Below are positions 17,273-25,667 of a stretch of DNA of 64,000 nt, piece after piece. The DNA is from Lactobacillus isalae. Lineage in GTDB: Bacteria; Bacillota; Bacilli; Lactobacillales; Lactobacillaceae. Both the position numbers and the translations under genes were made by a program. The stretch lies in the NCBI RefSeq assembly GCF_947539375.1, contig NZ_OX443569.1, positions 124,001-188,000 on the forward strand, written 5' to 3'. The notes beneath the pieces were generated by a model that did no database searches, had not been told where the DNA came from, and worked only from the letters and a program-made list of their open reading frames with translations. How positions within the stretch are numbered: the stretch's first letter is position 1; the number at the start of each line of letters is the position of its first letter.

Positions 17273-19840
17273 ATGGATAAAGGAAAAAACAATGTCTTAA
17301 CTTATTTAAATATGCTTAGCCATGATCATGCGTTAACTACTACTGAACTAGCTGCTGGATTAAATTTATCTAGATCTGTAGTTAGTCACTATTTAAATGA
17401 ATTAGTTAGAGAAGAGAAAATCCGGAAAATTTCTGGTCGTCCAGTAAAATGGATCAAAAAGGAGAGTACTCCCAATTTGAATCACGATTTTGACGATTTT
17501 ATTGGATATCGTGGATCTATGAGATATGCTATCGAGCAAATTTCAGCTGCAATTATGTATCCTCCAGATGGGCTAAATATTTTAATTACGGGTCATTCTG
17601 GAGTAGGTAAAAGTTATTTAGCTAGTAAAATTTTTCAACTTGCAAAAAGTAGAGGAATTATTGCAAAGAGTGCTCCGTATATTATTTTAAATTGTGCTGA
17701 TTATGCTAATAATCCAGAACTTGTTTCTAGCATGTTATTTGGTTATGTAAAAGGAGCGTATACGGGAGCTGATCAAGCGAAGGATGGGCTTCTAAAGCAG
17801 GCAAATGGTGGATATTTGTTTTTAGATGAGGTACATCGGTTAAGCAGTGAAAATCAAGAAAAATTATTTTCATTTATTGATTCGGGACAATTTTATCCAA
17901 TGGGGGATAATTCACGTGCGATAAAGTCAAAAGTTCGTTTAATAATGGCAACTACTGAAGATCCTAAAGAAGTTTTGTTAACGACTTTTTTAAGACGTGT
18001 TCCTGTTCATGTTAAATTACCAGATTTTGCTAGTCGTCCAATTGATGAAAGACTAGAATTGTTACGCTATATTTTTTACCAAGAAGCACGTCTCATTAAA
18101 AGAAAAATTGATGTAGATAAATATGTAGTTTCTACATTATTGAAGATTAAACATCCCGGAAATATTGGCTACTTAAAGAATATTATTAAAGTTTCGTGCG
18201 CAGCAGCTTATCGTGACCAAGAAAATAGTGAAATAATCAAAATCCAGCTAGATAATATTATGATAGACGATTTGCCTAATTTTGTGGAATATGGAAATTT
18301 ATTAATCGATCCTACTTGTCCACTTGAACGCTCGGGCGATAGTTTGATTAAACAAAGTTTTTTGAAATTAGAAAATAGTTTAAAACAGCTCGAAAATAAC
18401 TATTCTCATGAAGAGATAAGTAAATGTAAATTAGTAATTCAGAGTCTAAAATGCTTTGTAGAACGAGAATCAATTAAATCAGGTTTATATTTGCAACATA
18501 ACAAACTATTTCATCAGATAATTGAAAAGCAATTTGGTCTGTCTAATACTTCATATTTAGAACCAGTCCTATATTTACTTTATAGGTATCATTTTGAAAT
18601 AAAGGATGAAATAATTACTAATTTACGTGAAGAATTTTCTAGTATAATTCCTCGCTCTTTACATGTAGCAGAAAGATTTTATAGCGAGTTACCTGTATTA
18701 GTATTGAGAAGTCAAAAAACTCTTGAGTTGATTTTGGCACTTCTATTAAGTGATCACGTAGATGAAAGGATTAGGCTTCGTGGATTAATAGTGGCTCATG
18801 GTGAAAGTACTGCCACGAGTATTCAGACTGTTGTTAATTCGTTATGTGGAACTTATGTATTTGATGCGTTAGATATGCCAATTGATACTGGGATTGATCC
18901 GATTATTGATGAAGCTAAAAAATTGCTGGCGTCTTTTAATACGACAGAAGGCTTCATTTTAATGGTTGATATGGGATCTTTAGGTCAATTATATTCAGAA
19001 ATTAGTTCACATCTAGATGGAGATTTATTAGTAGTTAATAATTTAACAACATTAACGGCTCTTGATTTAGGCTTAAAAATGCAACAAAATGTTTCATTTA
19101 AGCAAATTGCGGAAGCTGCTGATCGTGATTATGAGATAGGCGTTCAGTATTATGAAGGATTTTCTCAATCACCTAATATTCTTGTTTCTTGTATTTCAGG
19201 GATGGGGATTGCGCAAAAAGTTAGTGAAATTATTCAACCATTTTTACCTAGAGAAATTAAGGTTATTCCAGTTGACTATAGTTCCTTAAAAGAAAAGATT
19301 AAATCAAAAGAGTGGGCATATTTTGATCGAACGCTTTTTGTACTAACTACGCTAGATATTTTAGAAGCTGTTAAATTTAAGCATATGAATTTATACGATC
19401 TTTTGGATGCGAGCGGTGAAAATAATTTAAAACGTTGGTTAGCTCCTTATATGAATTCGGAAGAAATTGATCTCTTTAGTCAGCAATTATTACGCTTCTT
19501 TTCTAAAGAGGGTATTTCTGAACGTTTATCTTTCTTAAATCCGGATGTTGTAATTAGACAAGTTGAAGTGATCAATAGCAAATATGAAGGGTACTATGGC
19601 TTGAATTTAGATGGAAAAGTTAAGCTAAATTTATATATGCATATTGCATTAATGATTGAAAGATTAATGGTTCAAAAAACAGCGGAGGTTAAGGTAGAAC
19701 CACAGACAGAGGCTGAAAAAGATTTTTTCAAAATCTCGCATAGTATTTTTCAACCCATTGAGCTCAAATATAATATTCATATCTCCAATTATGAAATATC
19801 GCTTTTATATGAACTATTTAAGCAATTCATTAATGAATAA
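17273..19840 (+). CDS. levR: LevR-type sigma-54-dependent transcriptional activator with PTS domains
   Basis: An 855-residue activator of the LevR/ManR family. In order: an N-terminal winged helix (about 10-60, LAAGLNLSRSVVSHYLNELV); an AAA+ sigma-54 interaction domain with Walker A GHSGVGKS at 107-114, the sigma-54 contact loop as GAYTGA near 161-166 and Walker B GGYLFLDEVH near 181; a PRD around 370-480; a mannose-type EIIA-like domain with phosphorylatable His509; an EIIB-like segment with Cys640 (SCISGMGIAQK); and a second PRD with His790. PTS phosphorylation should set its activity according to sugar supply. It faces the PTS operon and its -24/-12 promoter 100 bp downstream. The symbol denotes family, not proven orthology. 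Confidence 0.92.
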   Translation: MDKGKNNVLTYLNMLSHDHALTTTELAAGLNLSRSVVSHYLNELVREEKIRKISGRPVKWIKKESTPNLNHDFDDFIGYRGSMRYAIEQISAAIMYPPDGLNILITGHSGVGKSYLASKIFQLAKSRGIIAKSAPYIILNCADYANNPELVSSMLFGYVKGAYTGADQAKDGLLKQANGGYLFLDEVHRLSSENQEKLFSFIDSGQFYPMGDNSRAIKSKVRLIMATTEDPKEVLLTTFLRRVPVHVKLPDFASRPIDERLELLRYIFYQEARLIKRKIDVDKYVVSTLLKIKHPGNIGYLKNIIKVSCAAAYRDQENSEIIKIQLDNIMIDDLPNFVEYGNLLIDPTCPLERSGDSLIKQSFLKLENSLKQLENNYSHEEISKCKLVIQSLKCFVERESIKSGLYLQHNKLFHQIIEKQFGLSNTSYLEPVLYLLYRYHFEIKDEIITNLREEFSSIIPRSLHVAERFYSELPVLVLRSQKTLELILALLLSDHVDERIRLRGLIVAHGESTATSIQTVVNSLCGTYVFDALDMPIDTGIDPIIDEAKKLLASFNTTEGFILMVDMGSLGQLYSEISSHLDGDLLVVNNLTTLTALDLGLKMQQNVSFKQIAEAADRDYEIGVQYYEGFSQSPNILVSCISGMGIAQKVSEIIQPFLPREIKVIPVDYSSLKEKIKSKEWAYFDRTLFVLTTLDILEAVKFKHMNLYDLLDASGENNLKRWLAPYMNSEEIDLFSQQLLRFFSKEGISERLSFLNPDVVIRQVEVINSKYEGYYGLNLDGKVKLNLYMHIALMIERLMVQKTAEVKVEPQTEAEKDFFKISHSIFQPIELKYNIHISNYEISLLYELFKQFINE

Positions 19841-19873
19841 ATTTAATAACTAATTAGTGTTTAATCACGGAAG

Positions 19874-19909
19874 ATAAAGTGTTTAAGAAATAAACACTTT
19901 ATTTTTTTT
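19874..19909 (+). terminator. Perfect hairpin after the activator gene; possible upstream activating site
   Basis: A perfect 12-bp stem ATAAAGTGTTTA / TAAACACTTTAT with loop AGAAA is followed by eight T residues, so it can end the activator transcript. Its arms also form an inverted GTGTTTA pair, with a third copy at 19857-19863. The group lies 40-80 bp before the -24 element, where LevR-type enhancer sites are expected. Both roles are possible. Confidence 0.75.
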
Positions 19910-19934
19910 GCTGTAAAATAGGCCTTTTAATCAC

Positions 19935-19951
19935 TTGGCACGCTTTTTGCT
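19935..19951 (+). promoter_or_regulatory. Sigma-54 (-24/-12) promoter
   Basis: TTGGCACGCTTTTTGCT matches the sigma-54 consensus TGGCACNNNNNTTGCW. The invariant GG (19937-19938) and GC (19949-19950) are separated by exactly 10 bp. It lies 41 bp before the EIIA start, downstream of a LevR-type activator, and rpoN is encoded 3.4 kb further on. Confidence 0.95.
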
Positions 19952-19992
19952 AATAAATAGGTGTAAAGAATAAAAAGAGAGGAGCTAAAAAT

Positions 19993-20406
19993 ATGACGGA
20001 TATTTTAATTGCTAGCCATGGACACTTTGCAAGTGGATTACAAAGCTCGTTGGACATCCTTACGGGAATGGGAAAACAAGTGAAAGTAATTGATGCCTAC
20101 GTTGATGATAGTGACTATACTCCTAAAATTGAAGAATTTATTAAGTCAGCTAAAAGACCAGCGGTAATTTTTACCGATTTAAAAGGAGGAAGCGTAAATC
20201 AAAAGGTGATGCTTGAGGCTGCTAATGAAAAAGATATTTATATTGTTACTCAAATGAATTTAGCAATAATTATGTCAGTTTTACTAGATAGTGAACCTTT
20301 AACTGAGGAACACCTAAAAGATTTGATTAAACAAAGTCAAGTTGAATTAATTGAAATTAAAAATGATAAAAAAGAGCAAGAATCAGATAATGACTTCTTT
20401 GCATAA
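19993..20406 (+). CDS. PTS mannose/fructose/sorbose-family EIIA
   Basis: A 137-residue cytoplasmic phosphocarrier of the mannose-class PTS. The active His9 lies in ILIASHGHFASGL near the N-terminus, and the DLKGGSVNQ loop near 58-66 is typical of the EIIA-man fold. It takes phosphate from HPr and passes it to the separate EIIB. First gene of the operon behind the sigma-54 promoter, with GGAG at 19981. EIIA and EIIB are separate here rather than fused as in manL. Confidence 0.93.
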   Translation: MTDILIASHGHFASGLQSSLDILTGMGKQVKVIDAYVDDSDYTPKIEEFIKSAKRPAVIFTDLKGGSVNQKVMLEAANEKDIYIVTQMNLAIIMSVLLDSEPLTEEHLKDLIKQSQVELIEIKNDKKEQESDNDFFA

Positions 20407-20430
20407 TAAATTTTAAAAGGGAGAAAAATT

Positions 20431-20925
20431 ATGATTGCACAATTAAGAGTAGATGACCGTTTAATTCATGGGCAAGTTGCTTTGGTTTGGACTAAAGAAT
20501 TGAATACACCAGGAATTGTAGTAGCTAATGATAATGCGGCAAACAATGAGATGGTGCAGATGACTTTGAAGATGGCTACGCCAACTGGAAAAAAATTATT
20601 AATTCGCAATGTTGAGGATGCAATAAAAGTCTTTAATAATCCTAAGGGAGCAAAAATGAGAATTTTCGCCTTAACTAATAATGTTCAAGATGCTCTAAAA
20701 ATTGCTCAAAATGTAAAAGATATTGAAGGAATTAATGTAGCTAATGTTGGTCGTTTTACTAAAGATGCTGAAAATGCTATTCAATTATCATCAACGTTAA
20801 TGATGACACCGGAGGAATTGGCAGCATTAAAGGAACTAGCAAAGCTTGATATTCCTGTCTTTCATCAAATTGTACCAAATAATGCTAAAACTCCAATTTC
20901 TTCTATTTTGAAAGATGCTAATTAG
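20431..20925 (+). CDS. PTS mannose/fructose/sorbose-family EIIB
   Basis: A 164-residue phosphocarrier with the family signature DDRLIHGQV; His13 is the phosphorylation site. It takes phosphate from EIIA and transfers it to the incoming sugar together with IIC/IID. GGGAG lies before ATG 20431. The next gene starts 17 bp after its stop. Sugar specificity cannot be fixed from sequence; mannose, fructose, sorbose or an amino sugar are all possible for this class. Confidence 0.93.
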   Translation: MIAQLRVDDRLIHGQVALVWTKELNTPGIVVANDNAANNEMVQMTLKMATPTGKKLLIRNVEDAIKVFNNPKGAKMRIFALTNNVQDALKIAQNVKDIEGINVANVGRFTKDAENAIQLSSTLMMTPEELAALKELAKLDIPVFHQIVPNNAKTPISSILKDAN

Positions 20926-20942
20926 AACGAGGAGGTAAAAAT

Positions 20943-21776
20943 ATGTTACATACAGCAACGCTAGCAGCGATTTGTGTGTTTGTCTGTTTAGGCGGTAACT
21001 GGCTTTGGGGACAAACAATGATTGAACGTCCTTTAGTTGTAGGGATGATAGCTGGATTAATGTTTGGTGATATTCGAACAGGTATTTTAATTGGAGCATC
21101 ACTAGAAGCTATTTTTATGGGGGCTGTCGATATTGGTGGTGCAATTTCATCTGAACCTGTTACAGCTACTGTTTTAGCAACTACGTTTGCTATTACATTA
21201 GGTGTAGATACTAAAGCTGCTTTAGCTTTAGCAGTGCCAATTGGTGTGTTTGCAGCTTTTATTTCAATGTTTTTAAAGAATGTCGTAATGAACATTTTTG
21301 CACCACTTGTTGATAAAGTAGCTGCAGATGATAATCCAAAAGGATTAACGCGATTGCATTTCGGAATGTGGTTTATTAATTACTTTACTTTTTCTTTAGC
21401 AACTTTCTTTGCAGTCTTAGCTGGTGCTCGTCCAGTTCAACACTTAGTAAATCAAATTCCTGCTAATTTAATGGCTGGATTATCTGCAACAGGTGGACTA
21501 TTACCAGCAGTTGGTTTTGCAATCTTGATGAGAATGCTATGGAGTAAACAATTATCACCATATTATTTCTTAGGATTTGTTTTAGCAGCTTATATGAAAT
21601 TACCTTCAGTAGCCGTAGCAGCAATCGGAATTATTATTGTTGTGTTGCAATGGATTCGTGATAAGCAAATTATGGACATTGAAAATAAGCAAAAAGCAGT
21701 ACCAGTTGCAAATACAGCTAGTCATACAGAAGCAAATAATCAAATGGATGAAGAAGAGGAGGACTTTTTCTCATGA
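20943..21776 (+). CDS. PTS mannose/fructose/sorbose-family EIIC
   Basis: A 277-residue membrane component of a mannose-class PTS. It shows the typical GNWLWGQTMIERPLVVGMIAGLMFGD opening and GASLEAIFMGAVDIGGAISSEP, which lines the sugar site in this family. It ends in a hydrophilic Glu-rich tail. AGGAGG sits before the start. The stop overlaps the ATG of EIID by four bases (ATGA), indicating translational coupling of the two membrane partners. Confidence 0.94.
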   Translation: MLHTATLAAICVFVCLGGNWLWGQTMIERPLVVGMIAGLMFGDIRTGILIGASLEAIFMGAVDIGGAISSEPVTATVLATTFAITLGVDTKAALALAVPIGVFAAFISMFLKNVVMNIFAPLVDKVAADDNPKGLTRLHFGMWFINYFTFSLATFFAVLAGARPVQHLVNQIPANLMAGLSATGGLLPAVGFAILMRMLWSKQLSPYYFLGFVLAAYMKLPSVAVAAIGIIIVVLQWIRDKQIMDIENKQKAVPVANTASHTEANNQMDEEEEDFFS

Positions 21777-22600
21777 AAATCACTAAGAATGTTTCACCTA
21801 AAGACAGAAAAATAATCAACAAAATCTTTTGGCGCTCCTTTACAGTTTTTGCTAGCCGAGCTGGAGCTACAAAAGCACATGCACCAGGCTTCATGTATTC
21901 AATCATGCCTGCTTTAGACGAATATTTTAAAGGAGATAAAGAAGGACATCGTAAAGCAATGATGCGCCATACAACTTGGTACAATATTACACAAAATGTT
22001 GGTACTTTTGTAATGGGCTTAGTTGCATCAATGGAAAAGAAAACTGCGCAAGATCCAAATTTTGATCCAGATTCTACGGTTGCTATTAAGACTTCTCTGA
22101 TGGGACCATTATCAGGAATTGGTGATTCAATTTTCTGGGGTGTATTAAGAGTTATTGCTGCAGGTGTTGGTATTAGCTTAGCAAGTCAAGGTTCTATTTT
22201 AGGTCCAATTTTATTTTTATTGATTTACAATATCCCTTCAATTGCTACGCGTTACTATTTAACTTATATGGGCTTTACTGTCGGAGATACTTTTATACAA
22301 GATATGTATAAGAGTGGCAGTATGAAGCTATTAAATAAGGCAGCTTCAACTTTGGGTTTATTAATGATTGGCTGTATGACAGCAACTATGGTTAAATTTG
22401 AATCTAAATTAAGTATTCCAATTGAAGGTGGTAAGCCAATTAAGATTCAGACCTACTTGGATCAACTATGGGTTGGCTTGGTACCGCTGGTTGTAACTCT
22501 TGTTTGTTACTGGTTGTTATCTAAGAAAGTCAATGTTAACTGGATTTTGTTAGGGGTATTAGTTCTTTCTATTGTTTTAGGTTTAATCGGAGTGGTTTAA
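21773..22600 (+). CDS. PTS mannose/fructose/sorbose-family EIID
   Basis: The 275-residue second membrane subunit, unique to the mannose class. Signature segments are the N-terminal KAHAPGFMYSIMPAL with FFKGDKE-like spacing, WYNITQNVGTFVMGLVASME and GPLSGIGDSIFWGVLRVI. Overlaps EIIC and is followed after one base by the ATG of the MgtC-like gene, so the transcript very likely continues. Confidence 0.94.
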   Translation: MKITKNVSPKDRKIINKIFWRSFTVFASRAGATKAHAPGFMYSIMPALDEYFKGDKEGHRKAMMRHTTWYNITQNVGTFVMGLVASMEKKTAQDPNFDPDSTVAIKTSLMGPLSGIGDSIFWGVLRVIAAGVGISLASQGSILGPILFLLIYNIPSIATRYYLTYMGFTVGDTFIQDMYKSGSMKLLNKAASTLGLLMIGCMTATMVKFESKLSIPIEGGKPIKIQTYLDQLWVGLVPLVVTLVCYWLLSKKVNVNWILLGVLVLSIVLGLIGVV

Positions 22601-22601
22601 A

Positions 22602-23306
22602 ATGCATGTAGCAGTGACGCTCCCTGAAATAATTGTGCGCTTAGCGCTTTCTGTTTTCATTGCTAGTGTCATTGGCTATGATCGCGAACATAAAAATCGT
22701 CCTGCTGGAATTAAGACACATGCTTTGGTTTGTGCTGGCGCTTGTATTATTGCTTTAATTCAGGAGAAGATCGGTTATGATGCTATTCAAATCGCTATTC
22801 ATCAACCTAAGCTTGCTGGAATAGTGAGAGCAGACGAGGCAAGGTTAATTGCGCAAGTTGTTTCAGGAATAGGATTTTTAGGTGCTGGCACAATATTAGT
22901 TCAACATCGAACAGTATTGGGCTTAACAACAGCTGCTAGTCTTTGGGCAGTTGCAGGAATTGGACTGGCGATTGGAATGGGAGACTATACAATAGGTATT
23001 GCTGGCGCGGTAGCAGTAGTCTTGGTTTTAGTTTTTTCAAAGAAATTAATTCAAGTTCATGCTATGAAAAGGCTAGAAATACAATATAAACATAAAATTG
23101 AAACAAAAGAATTTATTCAACATTATTTTGAAAAAAATCATATTACTGTAATGAATGTTAACTTTAAGGTTACACAAAAGCCAGAAGGACTGATCTATGT
23201 TAATATTTACGAGATAGAAATTCCTCATTCATTAAACTATACAGAAGTTATTGAAGATATTTCAATGAATAAAAATATTATGCGGATACAAATGGTAAGT
23301 ATTTAG
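22602..23306 (+). CDS. MgtC/SapB-family membrane protein
   Basis: A 234-residue protein. About five membrane helices form the MgtC domain (about 5-150), with the characteristic segments SVIGYDREHKNRPAGIKTHALV and QVVSGIGFLGAGTILV...GLTTAASLWAVAGIGLAIGMG. A cytoplasmic ACT-like tail of about 80 residues follows. MgtC proteins are tied to magnesium limitation and acid or intracellular stress through effects on ATP synthase and phosphate in other bacteria. Its place between a PTS and rpoN is odd; it starts one base after EIID, so it is expected to be co-transcribed. Confidence 0.88.
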   Translation: MHVAVTLPEIIVRLALSVFIASVIGYDREHKNRPAGIKTHALVCAGACIIALIQEKIGYDAIQIAIHQPKLAGIVRADEARLIAQVVSGIGFLGAGTILVQHRTVLGLTTAASLWAVAGIGLAIGMGDYTIGIAGAVAVVLVLVFSKKLIQVHAMKRLEIQYKHKIETKEFIQHYFEKNHITVMNVNFKVTQKPEGLIYVNIYEIEIPHSLNYTEVIEDISMNKNIMRIQMVSI

Positions 23307-23321
23307 TTAGGAGAAAAGTTG

Positions 23322-24587
23322 ATGATACAAGCTCAAGGTATGGCACTTAAAGTACAGGAAAAGCTTGTGACTCGACTTTTTTTGTCTACAAAGCTACAAC
23401 AAAATTTGAAAATTTTATCGTATAATGCTCATGATTTAGGCGAAGTAGTTCAAGAATTTGCACAAGAGAATCCATTTGTTGAACTGAAATATACAAAGAA
23501 AGAATTGCAAAACTTAGATTGGATTCAATCTGAAGATACTGAAAATCTGATAGATCATTTATTAAGCCAAGTAAGAATGAGCGATTGGTCTGATAAAGAA
23601 AAGAAAGTTGTTACTTTTTTAATTTATAATTTAGAGAGTGATGGTTATTTAAGAGTCGAGTTAGAGTCTTTAAAAAGTAGATCGATATTTTCTCTAGCAG
23701 AACTTAAAGCAGGACGAGAAAAGTTACATAGATTAGACCCTTTAGGAATAGGTGCTAAGGATTTAACTGAGTGTTTATTAATTCAAGCTAAAAATAAGGT
23801 TAATTTTAATAAATTAGCATTGAGTTTATTAGAACATGAAGAATTAGAAAAAATAGCTGATCCAAATAGGTGGAACGAACTTTCATTTAAGCGTAAAGAA
23901 ATACTATTAGCTTTGAAATCAATCCAAACTTTAAATCCAATGCCTGCAAGTGAATATGAGGTTGGTGAACAAGCGCAATATCTTATTCCTGATATAAAGT
24001 TCTATTTTGATAATGACAAACTAATGATTACTACTTCTAGTTCTAACTTACCAGAAATAATTTTTAACAAAGAAAATTTTTCCAAATTAAAGGATAATAG
24101 TGAAAATAAAGATAAAAAATATTTTGTTAGTCAAAAAAGAAATTTTGATAATCTATATTTCGCTATTCAACAACGTAAAGAAACATTATTAAAATTGGGA
24201 AAAGTTCTAGGAAAAAAACAAAGGAAATACTTGTCTTCTATGAATGAAGAGGATTTAGTAAGTGTGAAATTAGATGAGGTAGCAAAAGAATTAAATCTAG
24301 CTACCAGTACCATTAGTCGAGCAGTTAAAGATAAATATGTAGAGTGTCAGGGAAAAATATTTAGTCTTAAATTATTATTTCCACGAAAGAGCGTTAATAA
24401 CGTAACTCAAACGCAACTTGAAGGGATGCTACAAAAACTAATTGAAAAAGAAAATAAAAGTACTCCATTAAGTGATGATCAATTAGTAATTAGCTTTAAA
24501 GAAAGAAATATTCAAATTAGTCGGAGGACGATTTCTAAATATCGTCAAAGGCTAGGCATTAAAAATAGTTATCAGAGAAAAGAATAA
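23322..24587 (+). CDS. rpoN: RNA polymerase sigma-54 factor
   Basis: Sigma-54 directs RNA polymerase to -24/-12 promoters and needs an AAA+ activator. The 421-residue protein has a short N-terminal region I (LSTKLQQNLKILSYNAHDLGEVVQ), an EENPFVE-like AQENPFVEL segment, the core-binding region (about 60-280), a helix-turn-helix (LDEVAKELNLATSTISRAVKDKY) and, near the C-terminus, the RpoN box as ISRRTISKYRQRLGI. The start is ATG 23322, behind TAGGAG. It sits 15 bp after the MgtC-like gene, downstream of the only strong -24/-12 promoter seen in the window. Confidence 0.95.
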   Translation: MIQAQGMALKVQEKLVTRLFLSTKLQQNLKILSYNAHDLGEVVQEFAQENPFVELKYTKKELQNLDWIQSEDTENLIDHLLSQVRMSDWSDKEKKVVTFLIYNLESDGYLRVELESLKSRSIFSLAELKAGREKLHRLDPLGIGAKDLTECLLIQAKNKVNFNKLALSLLEHEELEKIADPNRWNELSFKRKEILLALKSIQTLNPMPASEYEVGEQAQYLIPDIKFYFDNDKLMITTSSSNLPEIIFNKENFSKLKDNSENKDKKYFVSQKRNFDNLYFAIQQRKETLLKLGKVLGKKQRKYLSSMNEEDLVSVKLDEVAKELNLATSTISRAVKDKYVECQGKIFSLKLLFPRKSVNNVTQTQLEGMLQKLIEKENKSTPLSDDQLVISFKERNIQISRRTISKYRQRLGIKNSYQRKE

Positions 24588-24595
24588 GAAAACGC

Positions 24596-24631
24596 AAAAA
24601 CCTCGTTGTTCTAAGTAGCAACGAGGTTTTT
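24596..24631. terminator. Terminator after rpoN
   Basis: AAAAACCTCGTTG / CAACGAGGTTTTT stem with poly-T on the top strand and poly-A side for the opposite strand. Near-copy of the terminator at 17134-17169; together they bracket the sigma-54 module. Confidence 0.9.
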
Positions 24632-24675
24632 GTTTAATACTAAAAAAGAGGAAAATGAAGAATAGAGTTATGGTT

Positions 24676-24783
24676 TTATTTCCTACGAACCTTTACAGGA
24701 ACTGGAACTGGTTTATTTACAATAGCCGCGTTTGTAGCTAATATTGCTGCAGCGCTAATACCTAAAATTATTAATAATATCAT
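24676..24783 (-). CDS. Predicted 35-residue single-pass membrane peptide
   Basis: A short frame with a strong ribosome binding site (AAGGAATGG, five bases before ATG on the minus strand). The product starts MILLIILGISAAAILATNAA, a clean hydrophobic helix, and ends with a Pro-Val repeat and a basic tail VPVPVKVRRK. The hydrophobic N-terminus and cationic C-terminus suggest a small membrane protein; a type I toxin is possible but no antisense RNA was identified. It converges with rpoN and shares its terminator. Not recognised from a known family; expression is unproven. Confidence 0.5.
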   Translation of the reverse strand: MILLIILGISAAAILATNAAIVNKPVPVPVKVRRK

Positions 24784-25026
24784 GTAAACCATTCCTTTCT
24801 TTACTTGATTGATATCCATCTTAGAGTGGATTTGTGAATTTTTTGTGACTTATGTTTAAGAGAAAGTCTAAAAAACTATAAATAATTTTATTGCTTTTGA
24901 TAAATACGAACAATTTTATATGGTTTTACAAAAATAATTAATAAATAAGTGTAAAAAGACTAAAAAAATCTCTCTATTTATGTTAAAATTTCATCATTGA
25001 CGATTTTAATGAAGAGGAATTATAGA

Positions 25027-25563
25027 ATGAATAACGATATCGAACGTATATTGTATACTCAAAACGACTTAGATGGTCGTATGGATGAAATGGCTGCAGG
25101 ATTAAACCTAAAGTATAAAGATGAAGAACCAATTGTTATTCCAGTCTTAAATGGTGCCATGATTTTTGCTAGTGATATGATTAAGCGATTGAATTTTAAG
25201 TTAACTATTGATCCTATTAAGGCTTCTAGTTATGCTGGCGCTGAATCAACAGGAAAAGTAAAGATTACGCAAGATATTAAGTCAGATGTAAAGGGACGTC
25301 CAGTGATTTTTATGGAAGATATTATTGATACTGGTCGTACCCTACAAGCACTTAGTGAAGTGATGAAGGATCGCGGTGCTAAGAGCGTTGAAGTTGTTGC
25401 AATGCTTGATAAGCCTGAAACTCGTGTTGTAGATTTTCATGCCGATTATTATGGTTTTAAGGCTCCAGATGAGTTTTTAGTTGGCTACGGGTTAGATTAT
25501 AATGGTTTGTATAGAAACTTACCTTATGTGGGAATTTTAAAGCATGAGGTATATGCAAATTAG
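25027..25563 (+). CDS. hpt: Hypoxanthine phosphoribosyltransferase
   Basis: A purine salvage enzyme converting hypoxanthine (and guanine) plus PRPP to the nucleotide, 178 residues. The PRPP-binding motif is VIFMEDIIDTGRTLQ at about residues 96-110, with a conserved PVLNGAMIFASDMI loop at about 38-51. The start is ATG 25027 behind AAGAGGAA; an upstream in-frame ATG at 24997 has no such site. Here it stands alone, preceded by about 240 bp of AT-rich DNA with no other gene. Confidence 0.94.
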   Translation: MNNDIERILYTQNDLDGRMDEMAAGLNLKYKDEEPIVIPVLNGAMIFASDMIKRLNFKLTIDPIKASSYAGAESTGKVKITQDIKSDVKGRPVIFMEDIIDTGRTLQALSEVMKDRGAKSVEVVAMLDKPETRVVDFHADYYGFKAPDEFLVGYGLDYNGLYRNLPYVGILKHEVYAN

Positions 25564-25605
25564 ATGTGTCTGTATCAATGTGCTACTAAAAAATAAGTGT
25601 AAATT

Positions 25606-25635
25606 TTGGACTACTAATAAAAAGTAAGCTATGAT
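25606..25635 (+). promoter_or_regulatory. Promoter of the SDR gene
   Basis: TTGGAC (25606-25611), 18-bp spacer, TATGAT (25630-25635), 33 bp before the start codon. Confidence 0.65.
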
Positions 25636-25667
25636 TACCTTGTAATGTTTTTCTTAGGAGGAAAATT

